From an uncultured Candidatus Melainabacteria bacterium (GTDB taxonomy: Bacteria > Cyanobacteriota > Vampirovibrionia > LMEP-6097): a stretch of DNA of 29,822 nucleotides. A program made the position numbers and the translations under genes. The DNA lies in the NCBI GenBank assembly GCA_937927525.1, contig CALBDR010000367.1, positions 1-29,822 of the forward strand. The letters run 5' to 3'. A model generated the notes under the pieces. That model searched no databases and was not told the origin of the DNA. It worked only from the letters and a program-made list of their open reading frames with translations. Shown in pieces: positions 1-6,783 of this stretch. Position 1 is the first letter of the stretch. The number at the start of each line of letters is the position of its first letter.

Positions 1-20
1 TCTTTGGACTTTTTTTCCAT
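1..20 (-). CDS. 5' tip of an unknown minus-strand gene (partial)
   Basis: Only six codons are visible (Met-Glu-Lys-Lys-Ser-Lys), running off the left edge. The start is supported by an AGGAG Shine-Dalgarno at 30-34 (minus strand), 9 bases upstream of the ATG, and by a TAGAAT -10-like hexamer at 43-48. No function can be assigned. It would be divergent from the 598-aa gene that starts at 209. Confidence 0.45.
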
Positions 21-127
21 TTTTCTTATCTCCTGAATATTGATTCTAGTTATTCCTCAGAAGAGTTTTCAGGGGTCATTTTTCCTCAATATGCATTTTT
101 AGAGGGCAGTTTTTGATTATCTACAAT

Positions 128-156
128 TTGCAATAAGTATATACGGTTGCTATAAT
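128..156 (+). promoter_or_regulatory. Sigma70-type promoter of the 598-aa gene
   Basis: A TTGCAA -35 (128-133), 17-base spacer and perfect TATAAT -10 (151-156) preceded by TGC (148-150, extended -10). This is the best complete promoter in the window. The predicted start of transcription near 163 leaves a leader of about 46 bases, without a clear Shine-Dalgarno, before the ATG at 209. Confidence 0.7.
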
Positions 157-208
157 AATGTGTGATACGAGATGTTTTTATCATAACAAATCGATAAAAC
201 ATTAGTCA

Positions 209-2005
209 ATGGCAAATAACCCCATAAATCTTATGAATCTAGCTCAGCAAGCTGCACAGCCTGCTGCTGATTTGCCACGTAATGATGAAGTCCTATCTAA
301 TAATGAAGCTACTAATAGTGTTGTCCCTAAAGATGATGATATTAAAAAACTTTCAAAAGCTGAAGATGCTGATGGTATTCCAGATGATGAAAAAGTAAAG
401 ACTGTAAAAGAAGATCGAAGGTATACGCTGTCTGTAGATGACATTATGGACAAAGAAGGTAATGTCAACACGGAGGGATTAAAGAATGCTATTGAAAAGT
501 ATAAAAAATATCATAAGCGTTCTGACAACATTCCCAAAGCCATGCTTAACTTGGGTTTACTGTTCGCACTAGTTAAAAACTTCTTTGGAGCACATCATCA
601 GAGGCTTGAGGAGGAAACTGAAAGTCTTTCTCAGTTTGAAAAACCTTTCCAAAACTTATTTAACTTACCATCTAAGTATGCTGCAAAGAAATTTGATAAT
701 AAAATTAGCAAAAAACAAATGCAGTTAATGTATGATGCAATTCCTGCATTTTTACTAAACTCAGCTCATAATCGTTATGAAAGATTAAATAAAGGGCCAA
801 TTGGATCAATGGTTACTGCTGTTACTAAGCCTTTAAGGTTAGTGTTTGATAGTACAATGAAGTTTTTTGCAAGTTTTAAATTTATTGCTCTTGCAATAGA
901 CATGATTGAAAATGCTGATCCCGAACATAATCCCCATCCTAATCATGAATTAAGTCACATGGCAAATGATATTGCAGAAACTGGACTTAAGTTTTTACCT
1001 TTTGCAAGAGCAATTACTGATTTGAATAGTTATTTTGGAAATACTAAAGGTAACTTATCTCAGTTGGTAAATGGTTTAGGTGGTTCTGTGATTAACGCTA
1101 TGCGTTTTAAAGATAACTGGAATGGCTTTGTAGGTAAGCTTACAGAAAAAGGGGTTAGCGCAACTTCTGAAGATGAGTTGAATAATGTAAATAGAGATGC
1201 CCTTGAAAATAAAGTAGTGTCGGAAGAGGAAGCTCTTGGTGCTGAAGCTACTGCTGTTGCTGAGGAAAATGCTTTAAATATGGAAGAAGAAAAACATGAA
1301 ATTTATGAAGAGAAATTTGTACTGACCGAGAAATTACATAAACTCACAAACTTCCTAGACCTTAGTCCTGAAATGAAAGATAAAGTTGATGGCTTTATGG
1401 ATAAAGCACTCCGCTTTTTATCAAGTACGAAATTCAATTCAAAAGCAAGAGAAGCTAATGATGATAGAAGGCTACAAGCTATTTCTAAGATATTCAGAAG
1501 TATTTCATATCTAGGTGATAATCGCGGAGAAGGAGTTCGAGACCTGGGCAATGGCTTTGTTAGACTTCTTCAAAGGATTAAGAATGTCGTCTTAGATTTA
1601 CCAGCTATTAGCTTAGTGTCTATTAGATCACTTGGTTTGTTTAATAAAGTTAGAAAACATGAAGAAATTAGTGATCATGATCTGAAGTCTTTAGAGGATA
1701 GTATTAAGTTAAAGGCAGTAGGCTTAGCTTCAGAACAATTGTTTCTAAATACTGTTAAAAGAGGTATTGGTAAAATGCATGTTGAGTTTGGTGGTGTTGT
1801 AAAAGATTTAGATAGTATTCAGTGGTGGAAAAAGAAAGTCGATAATGCTTACAGTGGGATCAAGCAAATACCTGTAATTAGTTGGATTGCAGGTATTGCT
1901 AAAGGGTTTATTGATAATAGGTACAAGAATCAAGCACTTTTGAGCTTGAAGAACAATCTTCCAGATGACTTAGTCGATACTTCATCCAGATTAATTAAGG
2001 TTTAA
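209..2005 (+). CDS. Hypothetical 598-aa protein, mostly helical
   Basis: I do not recognise the family. The protein starts with an Ala/Gln/Asn-rich segment and an acidic Asp/Glu/Lys-rich linker (about residues 20-80). A long predicted-helical body follows, with moderately hydrophobic patches (around 110-125 and 225-240), a second acidic Glu/Ala-rich stretch (about 330-380), and a C-terminal half with a hydrophobic patch near 560. There is no classical signal peptide. An HExxH motif (His246-Glu-Leu-Ser-His250) could be a zinc-protease signature but may be chance. A stop codon at 203-205 in the same frame makes ATG 209 the first possible ATG. The stop overlaps the stop of the convergent ROK kinase within one TTAA. 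A soluble or peripheral structural or effector-like protein is possible, but unsupported. Confidence 0.85.
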   Translation: MANNPINLMNLAQQAAQPAADLPRNDEVLSNNEATNSVVPKDDDIKKLSKAEDADGIPDDEKVKTVKEDRRYTLSVDDIMDKEGNVNTEGLKNAIEKYKKYHKRSDNIPKAMLNLGLLFALVKNFFGAHHQRLEEETESLSQFEKPFQNLFNLPSKYAAKKFDNKISKKQMQLMYDAIPAFLLNSAHNRYERLNKGPIGSMVTAVTKPLRLVFDSTMKFFASFKFIALAIDMIENADPEHNPHPNHELSHMANDIAETGLKFLPFARAITDLNSYFGNTKGNLSQLVNGLGGSVINAMRFKDNWNGFVGKLTEKGVSATSEDELNNVNRDALENKVVSEEEALGAEATAVAEENALNMEEEKHEIYEEKFVLTEKLHKLTNFLDLSPEMKDKVDGFMDKALRFLSSTKFNSKAREANDDRRLQAISKIFRSISYLGDNRGEGVRDLGNGFVRLLQRIKNVVLDLPAISLVSIRSLGLFNKVRKHEEISDHDLKSLEDSIKLKAVGLASEQLFLNTVKRGIGKMHVEFGGVVKDLDSIQWWKKKVDNAYSGIKQIPVISWIAGIAKGFIDNRYKNQALLSLKNNLPDDLVDTSSRLIKV

Positions 2006-2940
2006 ACAGCAACTTGTTGGTTTGCTAGTTCTACATTCGCTAGACAAGCGGCACCGATCATTCCTGAATCATTTTCTAATTTACCTTCGATGATATTCAC
2101 GAAAGGCTTTAAAGCATCAACAACTTTATCTTTTACTTTTTTATTAAGTTTAGGATAGTTGATAAATTGAGCTAAACCGCCACCGATAACGAATGCTTCT
2201 GGATCTAAGCTGTTGGTCAAAGTTGCAATCCCTTGGGCTACATGATCGTGCCATACCGAAATTACTTCGATAGCATCTGTGTCACCATGGTTATACATTT
2301 CCATTAATTTATAGTTATCGATATTTGGGTTTGCCATGAAAGTTCTAGCTGTATTATTTAAGCCAGTACCTGAAGCATAAGCTTCCCAGCAATCCCACGC
2401 ACCGCAGGTGCATCTTCTAGTTTTATTACTATGAAGCTTTAAGTGACCGATTTCACCACCACCGAAGTGAGCTCCTCTCCAAATTTGATCATTGAAAATG
2501 ATTCCCCCACCGATGCCTGTTCCTAAAGTAACCATGATCATGCTCTTGTAGTCTTTTCCAGAGCCAGCCATATATTCACCATAGGCTGCACAGTTAGCAT
2601 CATTCTCTACGAAAACTGGTATTTTTAATTTCGCTTCAAGCTCTTTTTTTACCTTAGTACCTTTCCATGCTGGGATGTTTCCACATGAACCGATCATTTC
2701 ACCTTTATCATTAACCATTCCTGCTGTTGAAATACCTACAGCAGAGACTTCATTAGTTTCTGAGATTTCTGAAACCATTTTTGCCATTAAATCTAAGATT
2801 TCTTCTGAGTTGCTTGTCTGTGGCGTAGCTTCTTTTCTAATTTCTGAGTTGATTAATGTCGTGCCTTGAACAGGGGCTGCGGCGATTTTAGTACCGCCTA
2901 GATCTATTCCTACAGTAGTAACTTCGTTGTTTATTGGCAT
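2002..2940 (-). CDS. glk: ROK-family sugar kinase, probable glucokinase
   Basis: An ATP-dependent cytoplasmic hexose kinase that would feed glucose into glycolysis as glucose-6-phosphate. Seen in the sequence: the N-terminal phosphate loop DLGGTK (13-18), catalytic Asp114 in the END motif (112-114), the second glycine-rich loop GTGIGGG (140-146), and the ROK zinc site formed by His166, Cys177, Cys179 and Cys184. At 312 aa it has normal ROK length and no N-terminal helix-turn-helix, so it is an enzyme rather than a NagC/XylR-type repressor. Exact sugar specificity (glucose, N-acetylglucosamine, mannose, fructose) cannot be read with certainty. A TATATT hexamer preceded by TGC ends 7 bases before the ATG, so its mRNA is probably leaderless. 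Confidence 0.92.
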   Translation of the reverse strand: MPINNEVTTVGIDLGGTKIAAAPVQGTTLINSEIRKEATPQTSNSEEILDLMAKMVSEISETNEVSAVGISTAGMVNDKGEMIGSCGNIPAWKGTKVKKELEAKLKIPVFVENDANCAAYGEYMAGSGKDYKSMIMVTLGTGIGGGIIFNDQIWRGAHFGGGEIGHLKLHSNKTRRCTCGAWDCWEAYASGTGLNNTARTFMANPNIDNYKLMEMYNHGDTDAIEVISVWHDHVAQGIATLTNSLDPEAFVIGGGLAQFINYPKLNKKVKDKVVDALKPFVNIIEGKLENDSGMIGAACLANVELANQQVAV

Positions 2941-2947
2941 AAAAACT

Positions 2948-2956
2948 AATATAGCA
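2948..2956 (-). promoter_or_regulatory. Extended -10 of the ROK kinase gene (leaderless type)
   Basis: On the minus strand, TGC-TATATT is followed by 7 bases and then the ATG at 2940. No good -35 is visible. The spacing places transcription start at or within one or two bases of the start codon. Confidence 0.55.
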
Positions 2957-3012
2957 AATCTTAGAAACTTTAGTATTTTACATATAAGAGTTTTGATTCG
3001 GAATATAAAAAC

Positions 3013-3363
3013 TCAACCTGGAGGCCAAGTAAGTTTTCTTCCACCAATCAAGTGTAGATGGAAATGATGAACGGTTTGACCACCAAAATCATTAGTGTTA
3101 GCGACTACTCTGTAGCCTTCTTTGTTGAAGCCTAATTCTTTAGCTAGCTGAGAAGCCCTGAACATTATCTCCCCAAATAATCCTTTGTGCTGATCTTCCA
3201 TCGCGTCTAAAGATTCAATATGGATCTTTGGGATGATTAAAATATGTTGAGGAGCAGCAGGGTTTATATCTTTGAAGCAGTAAATCTTATCGTCTTCAAA
3301 GACTTTTTCTGAAGGGATTTCACCTCTAATAATCTTACAAAATAAGCAATTCTCATCGTGCAT
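3013..3363 (-). CDS. hinT: HIT (histidine triad) family nucleotide hydrolase
   Basis: A 116-aa protein of the Hint branch, which hydrolyses AMP-lysine and other purine nucleoside phosphoramidates as a dimer. The triad is clear at the C-terminus: HHFHLHL (99-105), with His102 as the expected nucleophile. The N-terminal CLFCKII segment carries the Cys6-x2-Cys9 pair found in zinc-binding HIT proteins, and IPK-IHIESLD is the usual central strand-helix. The cellular role in bacteria is poorly defined. The gene lies 12 bases downstream of the asparaginase gene on the same strand, so the two probably share a transcript. A TATAGT hexamer (3375-3380) overlapping the asparaginase stop, 11 bases before the ATG, may also give it its own near-leaderless start. 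Confidence 0.93.
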   Translation of the reverse strand: MHDENCLFCKIIRGEIPSEKVFEDDKIYCFKDINPAAPQHILIIPKIHIESLDAMEDQHKGLFGEIMFRASQLAKELGFNKEGYRVVANTNDFGGQTVHHFHLHLIGGRKLTWPPG

Positions 3364-3374
3364 ATCTTTAGCTT

Positions 3375-3380
3375 ACTATA
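3375..3380 (-). promoter_or_regulatory. Possible internal -10 for the HIT gene
   Basis: Minus-strand TATAGT, which contains the TAG stop of the upstream asparaginase gene, 11 bases before the HIT start codon. There is no clear -35. Spacing resembles that of hpt and tilS. Confidence 0.3.
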
Positions 3381-4290
3381 TACTAGCCTTGATTTCTCCA
3401 ACTGCGTTACCGTGACTGTTGTAAATCTGAGTGTCGATAGTGAAGCTATCTTTTTCAATCCAACCTATTCTTTCTAGTAATACTTTCGTAACCACAGGCT
3501 TCGCTCTGTGAGAGCCATCAATGATTTTGATAACCAGGCTTTCTTTTTTCTCAAGGTTGACTACCATCATTAAACCCTCTGCCCCACCTTTTGCAATAAA
3601 TTTGCCTGGGTGATGATACATAATAAGCGAATCTATTTGATGTTCACCACCTATTATTACAGGGTATTCATTCATTGAGCGGAAAATACCATCATAGAGT
3701 GAATCTTTAAGCATGCCTAAAAACAAAGCGGCCATTTCTTTAATACTCATATAATAAGTTGGCAATCCACAGCCATCTATTGCTTTATCAAGCGGCTGAT
3801 CTCTTCCTAAAAGATGCATAATTTCTTTTTCTACAGCTTGTTGAATTGGATGATCTTCTTTAAGGTAATCGTCTAAGTGAAAACCTTGTTTTTTTGCAGC
3901 AGCAAGCATTAGTAGATGTTTACCAGCACAGTTGTGTTCGAATCGGCTTTCAAGAACTATTTTTTTGTTTTTTTCGAGCCCGACTTGAATTTGCCCTTCA
4001 AATAAATTAAATTTTTTGGCTAATTTATGAATAAACTCTAATTGCATGGGCTCACAAGTGTGGGAGGCTGAGGCTATTGCTAAAAATTCATCTTCTAAAC
4101 TTTCTTCTAAAATACTTAAGGAAACTTTAGTTTGTATCGGTTTTATCATAGACCTCGTGAAACATTTAAAATCTATATCACCCCATGAATTAAGGATTTC
4201 ACCTTCTTTCATATGGCAAGCGATGCCATAATGTACACTTTCAAGCTTATCCTTCCTGAATACTTTTGCAAGATCTATTATCATATTCAT
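3376..4290 (-). CDS. L-asparaginase II family protein (PF06089 type)
   Basis: Probable amidohydrolase converting asparagine to aspartate and ammonia. It belongs to the R. etli-type asparaginase family, not to the E. coli AnsA/AnsB family. Conserved blocks are TRSMIKPIQ (45-53), SHTCEP (76-81), CAGKH (121-125, candidate catalytic region) and DGCGLP (172-177). I place the start at the ATG at 4290 (304 aa). A longer reading from 4359 adds 23 basic, poorly conserved residues that overlap the divergent gene. A TATTAT hexamer lies exactly 7 bases before the chosen ATG, fitting the leaderless pattern. The family also includes antibiotic-biosynthesis relatives, so the substrate is inferred. HinT follows on the same strand. 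Confidence 0.85.
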   Translation of the reverse strand: MNMIIDLAKVFRKDKLESVHYGIACHMKEGEILNSWGDIDFKCFTRSMIKPIQTKVSLSILEESLEDEFLAIASASHTCEPMQLEFIHKLAKKFNLFEGQIQVGLEKNKKIVLESRFEHNCAGKHLLMLAAAKKQGFHLDDYLKEDHPIQQAVEKEIMHLLGRDQPLDKAIDGCGLPTYYMSIKEMAALFLGMLKDSLYDGIFRSMNEYPVIIGGEHQIDSLIMYHHPGKFIAKGGAEGLMMVVNLEKKESLVIKIIDGSHRAKPVVTKVLLERIGWIEKDSFTIDTQIYNSHGNAVGEIKASI

Positions 4291-4294
4291 ATAG

Positions 4295-5218
4295 ATGATA
4301 ATAAACTTTTTTAATAGCCTCCGTTTATTTTTAATTGCGTTAACTTTTTGCGCTTCCATAACTGTCTGTTCACCTAGTGCATTTTCTAAAGGTTTAGATA
4401 AAGAAAAAACTCACCCAGTAGCTATGGTTTTGGATAAATTTTATGAAGCATGGAATGCACATGATATTGATGAAGTAATGGCTTATTACAGTAAAACATT
4501 TATTAGTGGTGATGGTATTACTAAAGCTGAGTATAAAAAGCTTACTGAGAAATTATGGTCAAATTACCCAGATATTCAGATTCTAAATAGGAAGCGTGCT
4601 TTTCGTAACCAAGACCAATACTCAACAGTTACTACTGTTGATTACTTCATCGGTTCAACTAAAGAAATAAATGAAGATTTTAAAGAGAAGGGTAAGATTA
4701 ATGCCTTGTCACAGGGAAGTTGGTATTTAAAGAAATACGGTAAAGACTGGAAGATAGATTCAGATGATATTAATTTTGAATTAACCACAGTTACTTATGG
4801 TGTTGCTAAGAATATGCTTGATGAGCATTATGTCTACTTTAGTGCCCCAGAGCAAGTTCGTGAAGGACAAGACTATTCAGCTACTCTGTACTTTGCTGCT
4901 GATGAGGACGTTAGTGTTTCTTCAATAATTGAAAAAGAGTTGATTCGATACGAAGAAAATCCAATTTTACCTGATGAAGAGTATCAAAGTATCTCTGGTA
5001 ATAAGCTAGAGAGATTGTTTAAAGCAAATGTAAGTAGCTATAATGAGCTTGTTAGTGCTACAGCCCTTCTCTATAAAGGTATAGTAGACCCTAAGCTTGA
5101 TGGTCTTTTGTTTATATCTAAAAGAGTTAATGTCTTAAAAAAACAAGAAGAAATTATCCCTGCTGATAAAGTTAGTTCGAGATATGCAGATTCAGATTTC
5201 AAAGAAGAAGTTGAGTGA
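4295..5218 (+). CDS. Exported protein with NTF2/SnoaL-like domain
   Basis: A 307-aa protein. Residues 1-31 look like a Sec signal peptide: a short polar N-terminus, hydrophobic core (FLIALTFCASITV) and a possible cleavage site around SAFS-KG. No good lipobox is present. Residues about 40-160 have the pattern of an NTF2-like fold (VLDKFYEAWNAHDIDEVMAYY, typical of DUF4440/SnoaL openings), a cone-shaped ligand-binding or scaffold domain. The C-terminal half (about 165-300) looks like a beta-rich domain I cannot name. The ligand or reaction is unknown. It probably acts in the cell envelope. It is divergent from asparaginase and its 3' end overlaps tilS by 35 bases, suggesting translational coupling with tilS. 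Confidence 0.8.
   Translation: MIINFFNSLRLFLIALTFCASITVCSPSAFSKGLDKEKTHPVAMVLDKFYEAWNAHDIDEVMAYYSKTFISGDGITKAEYKKLTEKLWSNYPDIQILNRKRAFRNQDQYSTVTTVDYFIGSTKEINEDFKEKGKINALSQGSWYLKKYGKDWKIDSDDINFELTTVTYGVAKNMLDEHYVYFSAPEQVREGQDYSATLYFAADEDVSVSSIIEKELIRYEENPILPDEEYQSISGNKLERLFKANVSSYNELVSATALLYKGIVDPKLDGLLFISKRVNVLKKQEEIIPADKVSSRYADSDFKEEVE
4298..4303 (-). promoter_or_regulatory. -10 of the asparaginase gene, inside the divergent gene
   Basis: Minus-strand TATTAT, 7 bases before ATG 4290. It lies inside the first codons of the divergent exported-protein gene starting at 4295, so the two genes start head to head with no intergenic room. A weak -10 for the plus strand (TATCAT, 4279-4284) similarly lies inside the asparaginase start region. 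Confidence 0.45.
5164..5172 (+). promoter_or_regulatory. Possible extended -10 for tilS
   Basis: TGA-TAAAGT inside the 3' end of the upstream gene, 11 bases before the tilS ATG at 5184. The same geometry occurs at hpt. It is a weak match and may be chance. Confidence 0.25.
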
Positions 5219-6173
5219 AGTTCATACTAAAGTTCATAATACGATAAAGGACTTTATTAAAGCTAATCTATTAGATTTGCCAGAGCTTGCAATAGCTTGT
5301 TCTGGTGGCTTAGATTCTATGGTCTTATTAACTGTTTTTGCTGCTCTATATCCTAAAAATAAACTTCATGTGTTGCATTGTGATCATGCTTGGCATAGTA
5401 GTTCTGCTGATATTGCTGATTGGTTGAAGAATTACAGCGAGGAACTAGGTATGAATTTTCATATGCAACGCTTTAGTTTTGAAGATGATGAGAAAACTGA
5501 GAATGCTGCAAGAGAAAAGCGTTATCAATATTTTTCTAAAATCTGTAATGAAAAAGAGATTAAAGATTTATTGCTTGCTCATCAGCTCGATGATCAAGTT
5601 GAAACTGTTTTATTTAGAATATTTCGTGGTACTTCAAGTTATGGTTTACAGGGTATACCTGAGCAGAGACTGCTTTCAGATGCTGAGCAAAAAGGGGAAA
5701 TAAAAATTCACAGACCTTTTTTAGGAATTGAGCGTCAAGAAATAGCAGCTTACGCAGAGCAAAATGAGCTGGAATTTAAAGAAGACCCTAGTAATTCTTC
5801 TTTAGAATATTCGCGTAATCGAATAAGGCATGAGATTCTACCTGAAGCTAAAAAAATCAATCCAAATATATTAAATAATGTTAATCGCCTATCGAAAATA
5901 GTTGCAGAAGAGCAAGATTTTATTGAGATGCACTATCAGCTTTCTTTAGCTTATTTAGGTAGGTTACCCTTTGAGCTAAAAGCTTTTCGTAAAATACACC
6001 GTGTATTACAGAGGAAAATACTTGCTGAATTTTTTACTTCTAATATTGATTTTTGTAATCAGTTTTTAGATGCTATCTCTGAAGGTGGTTTTCATAGAAT
6101 TAACTTTAGTAAAGGGAAATTCTTTACTATTAAACAGAAAAAAATTCACCTTGAATTAGATGGGCAGTTTTAG
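5184..6173 (+). CDS. tilS: tRNA(Ile)-lysidine synthase TilS
   Basis: TilS joins lysine to the wobble cytidine (C34) of tRNA-Ile(CAU), changing its identity from Met to Ile; it is essential for reading AUA. The PP-loop ATP pyrophosphatase motif SGGLDS is at 40-45. DHAWHSSSAD, the LAHQLDDQVET block and RNRIRHEILP later in the domain are characteristic of TilS. At 329 aa it is a short form that lacks most of the C-terminal domains of E. coli TilS. The start is uncertain: ATG 5184 overlaps the upstream gene by 35 bases and a TTG at 5211 would shorten that. hpt follows after 55 bases; tilS-hpt adjacency is common in bacteria, often ahead of ftsH, which is absent here. Confidence 0.93.
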   Translation: MQIQISKKKLSEVHTKVHNTIKDFIKANLLDLPELAIACSGGLDSMVLLTVFAALYPKNKLHVLHCDHAWHSSSADIADWLKNYSEELGMNFHMQRFSFEDDEKTENAAREKRYQYFSKICNEKEIKDLLLAHQLDDQVETVLFRIFRGTSSYGLQGIPEQRLLSDAEQKGEIKIHRPFLGIERQEIAAYAEQNELEFKEDPSNSSLEYSRNRIRHEILPEAKKINPNILNNVNRLSKIVAEEQDFIEMHYQLSLAYLGRLPFELKAFRKIHRVLQRKILAEFFTSNIDFCNQFLDAISEGGFHRINFSKGKFFTIKQKKIHLELDGQF

Positions 6174-6208
6174 AATAAACTTACCCACAGTTTTCACAAA
6201 ACAAACTT

Positions 6209-6217
6209 TGCTATAAT
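6209..6217 (+). promoter_or_regulatory. Extended -10 promoter of hpt
   Basis: TGC-TATAAT, with a consensus hexamer ending 11 bases before the hpt ATG at 6229. No Shine-Dalgarno exists in the gap. Expected leader is about 4-5 bases, effectively leaderless. A TTTTCA (6191-6196) is a poor -35 at 15-base spacing. Confidence 0.6.
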
Positions 6218-6228
6218 TTAGCTCGCTT

Positions 6229-6783
6229 ATGCTTGAAACCTTGAAAAAAGAGGAAATTAAAGTTCTATATTCAGAAGAAACCCTGGCTAGTCGAATAAAA
6301 GAGTTAGCTTCAGAGATTTCAGAATTCTATAAGGACTTAGATAATCTTATTGTAGTAGGTGTTTTAAAAGGCTCGTTTATTTTTACTGCTGACTTAGTAA
6401 GAGAGTTAAAAGTACCATGTCAGTTAGAGTTTATAAAATTATCTAGTTATGAAGATGGAACTAAAAGTTCTGGGAAGATTAAAGCTGTTGACTTATCCTT
6501 GCCTGCTCTTCATGGTAAAGATGTTTTAGTTGTAGAAGATATTGTCGATTCTGGAAGAACTGCTAAGTTTTTGAAAGATTACTTTGAGCAACAAGTTGAA
6601 GTTAAGTCTTGTAAGATTACGGCTTTATTCGATAAACCATGTAGAAGATTAGATGAGTTTAAGACAGTATCTGCTGATTTTACTGGTTTTGAAATTGAAG
6701 ATCACTTTATAGTGGGTTATGGTTTAGACTTCGCTCAGAAGTTTAGAGAGCTACCCTATGTAGGTGTTATTGAGCTTGATTAG
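6229..6783 (+). CDS. hpt: Hypoxanthine(-guanine) phosphoribosyltransferase
   Basis: Purine salvage enzyme transferring phosphoribose from PRPP to hypoxanthine or guanine, giving IMP or GMP. The PRPP-binding loop EDIVDSGRT lies at 103-111. The N-terminal VVGVLKGSFIF block (PP-loop region) and the C-terminal VGYGLDFAQKFRELPYVGVI, which binds the purine base, are complete. Length (184 aa) is normal for the bacterial Hpt family. It has its own extended -10 promoter 11 bases upstream. Its 3' end overlaps the convergent 774-aa gene by 17 bases. Confidence 0.96.
   Translation: MLETLKKEEIKVLYSEETLASRIKELASEISEFYKDLDNLIVVGVLKGSFIFTADLVRELKVPCQLEFIKLSSYEDGTKSSGKIKAVDLSLPALHGKDVLVVEDIVDSGRTAKFLKDYFEQQVEVKSCKITALFDKPCRRLDEFKTVSADFTGFEIEDHFIVGYGLDFAQKFRELPYVGVIELD

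Noticed and set aside
158..205. 15-codon upstream ORF in the leader of the 598-aa gene
   Set aside because: Its ATG lies 1 base from the -10 hexamer, upstream of the predicted transcription start, so it would not be in the mRNA.
2988..3014. GAGTTTT/AAAACTC inverted repeat at the end of hinT
   Set aside because: Seven AT-rich pairs with a 13-base loop and no T-run; too weak to call a terminator.
4291..4359. Longer asparaginase N-terminus starting at 4359
   Set aside because: The extra 23 residues are basic and overlap the signal-peptide coding region of the divergent gene; the -10 fits ATG 4290.
6181..6200. TTACCCACA followed by TTTTCACAA, reminiscent of DnaA boxes
   Set aside because: One mismatch to the consensus in the first and several in the second, no cluster and no origin-associated genes; likely chance upstream of hpt.
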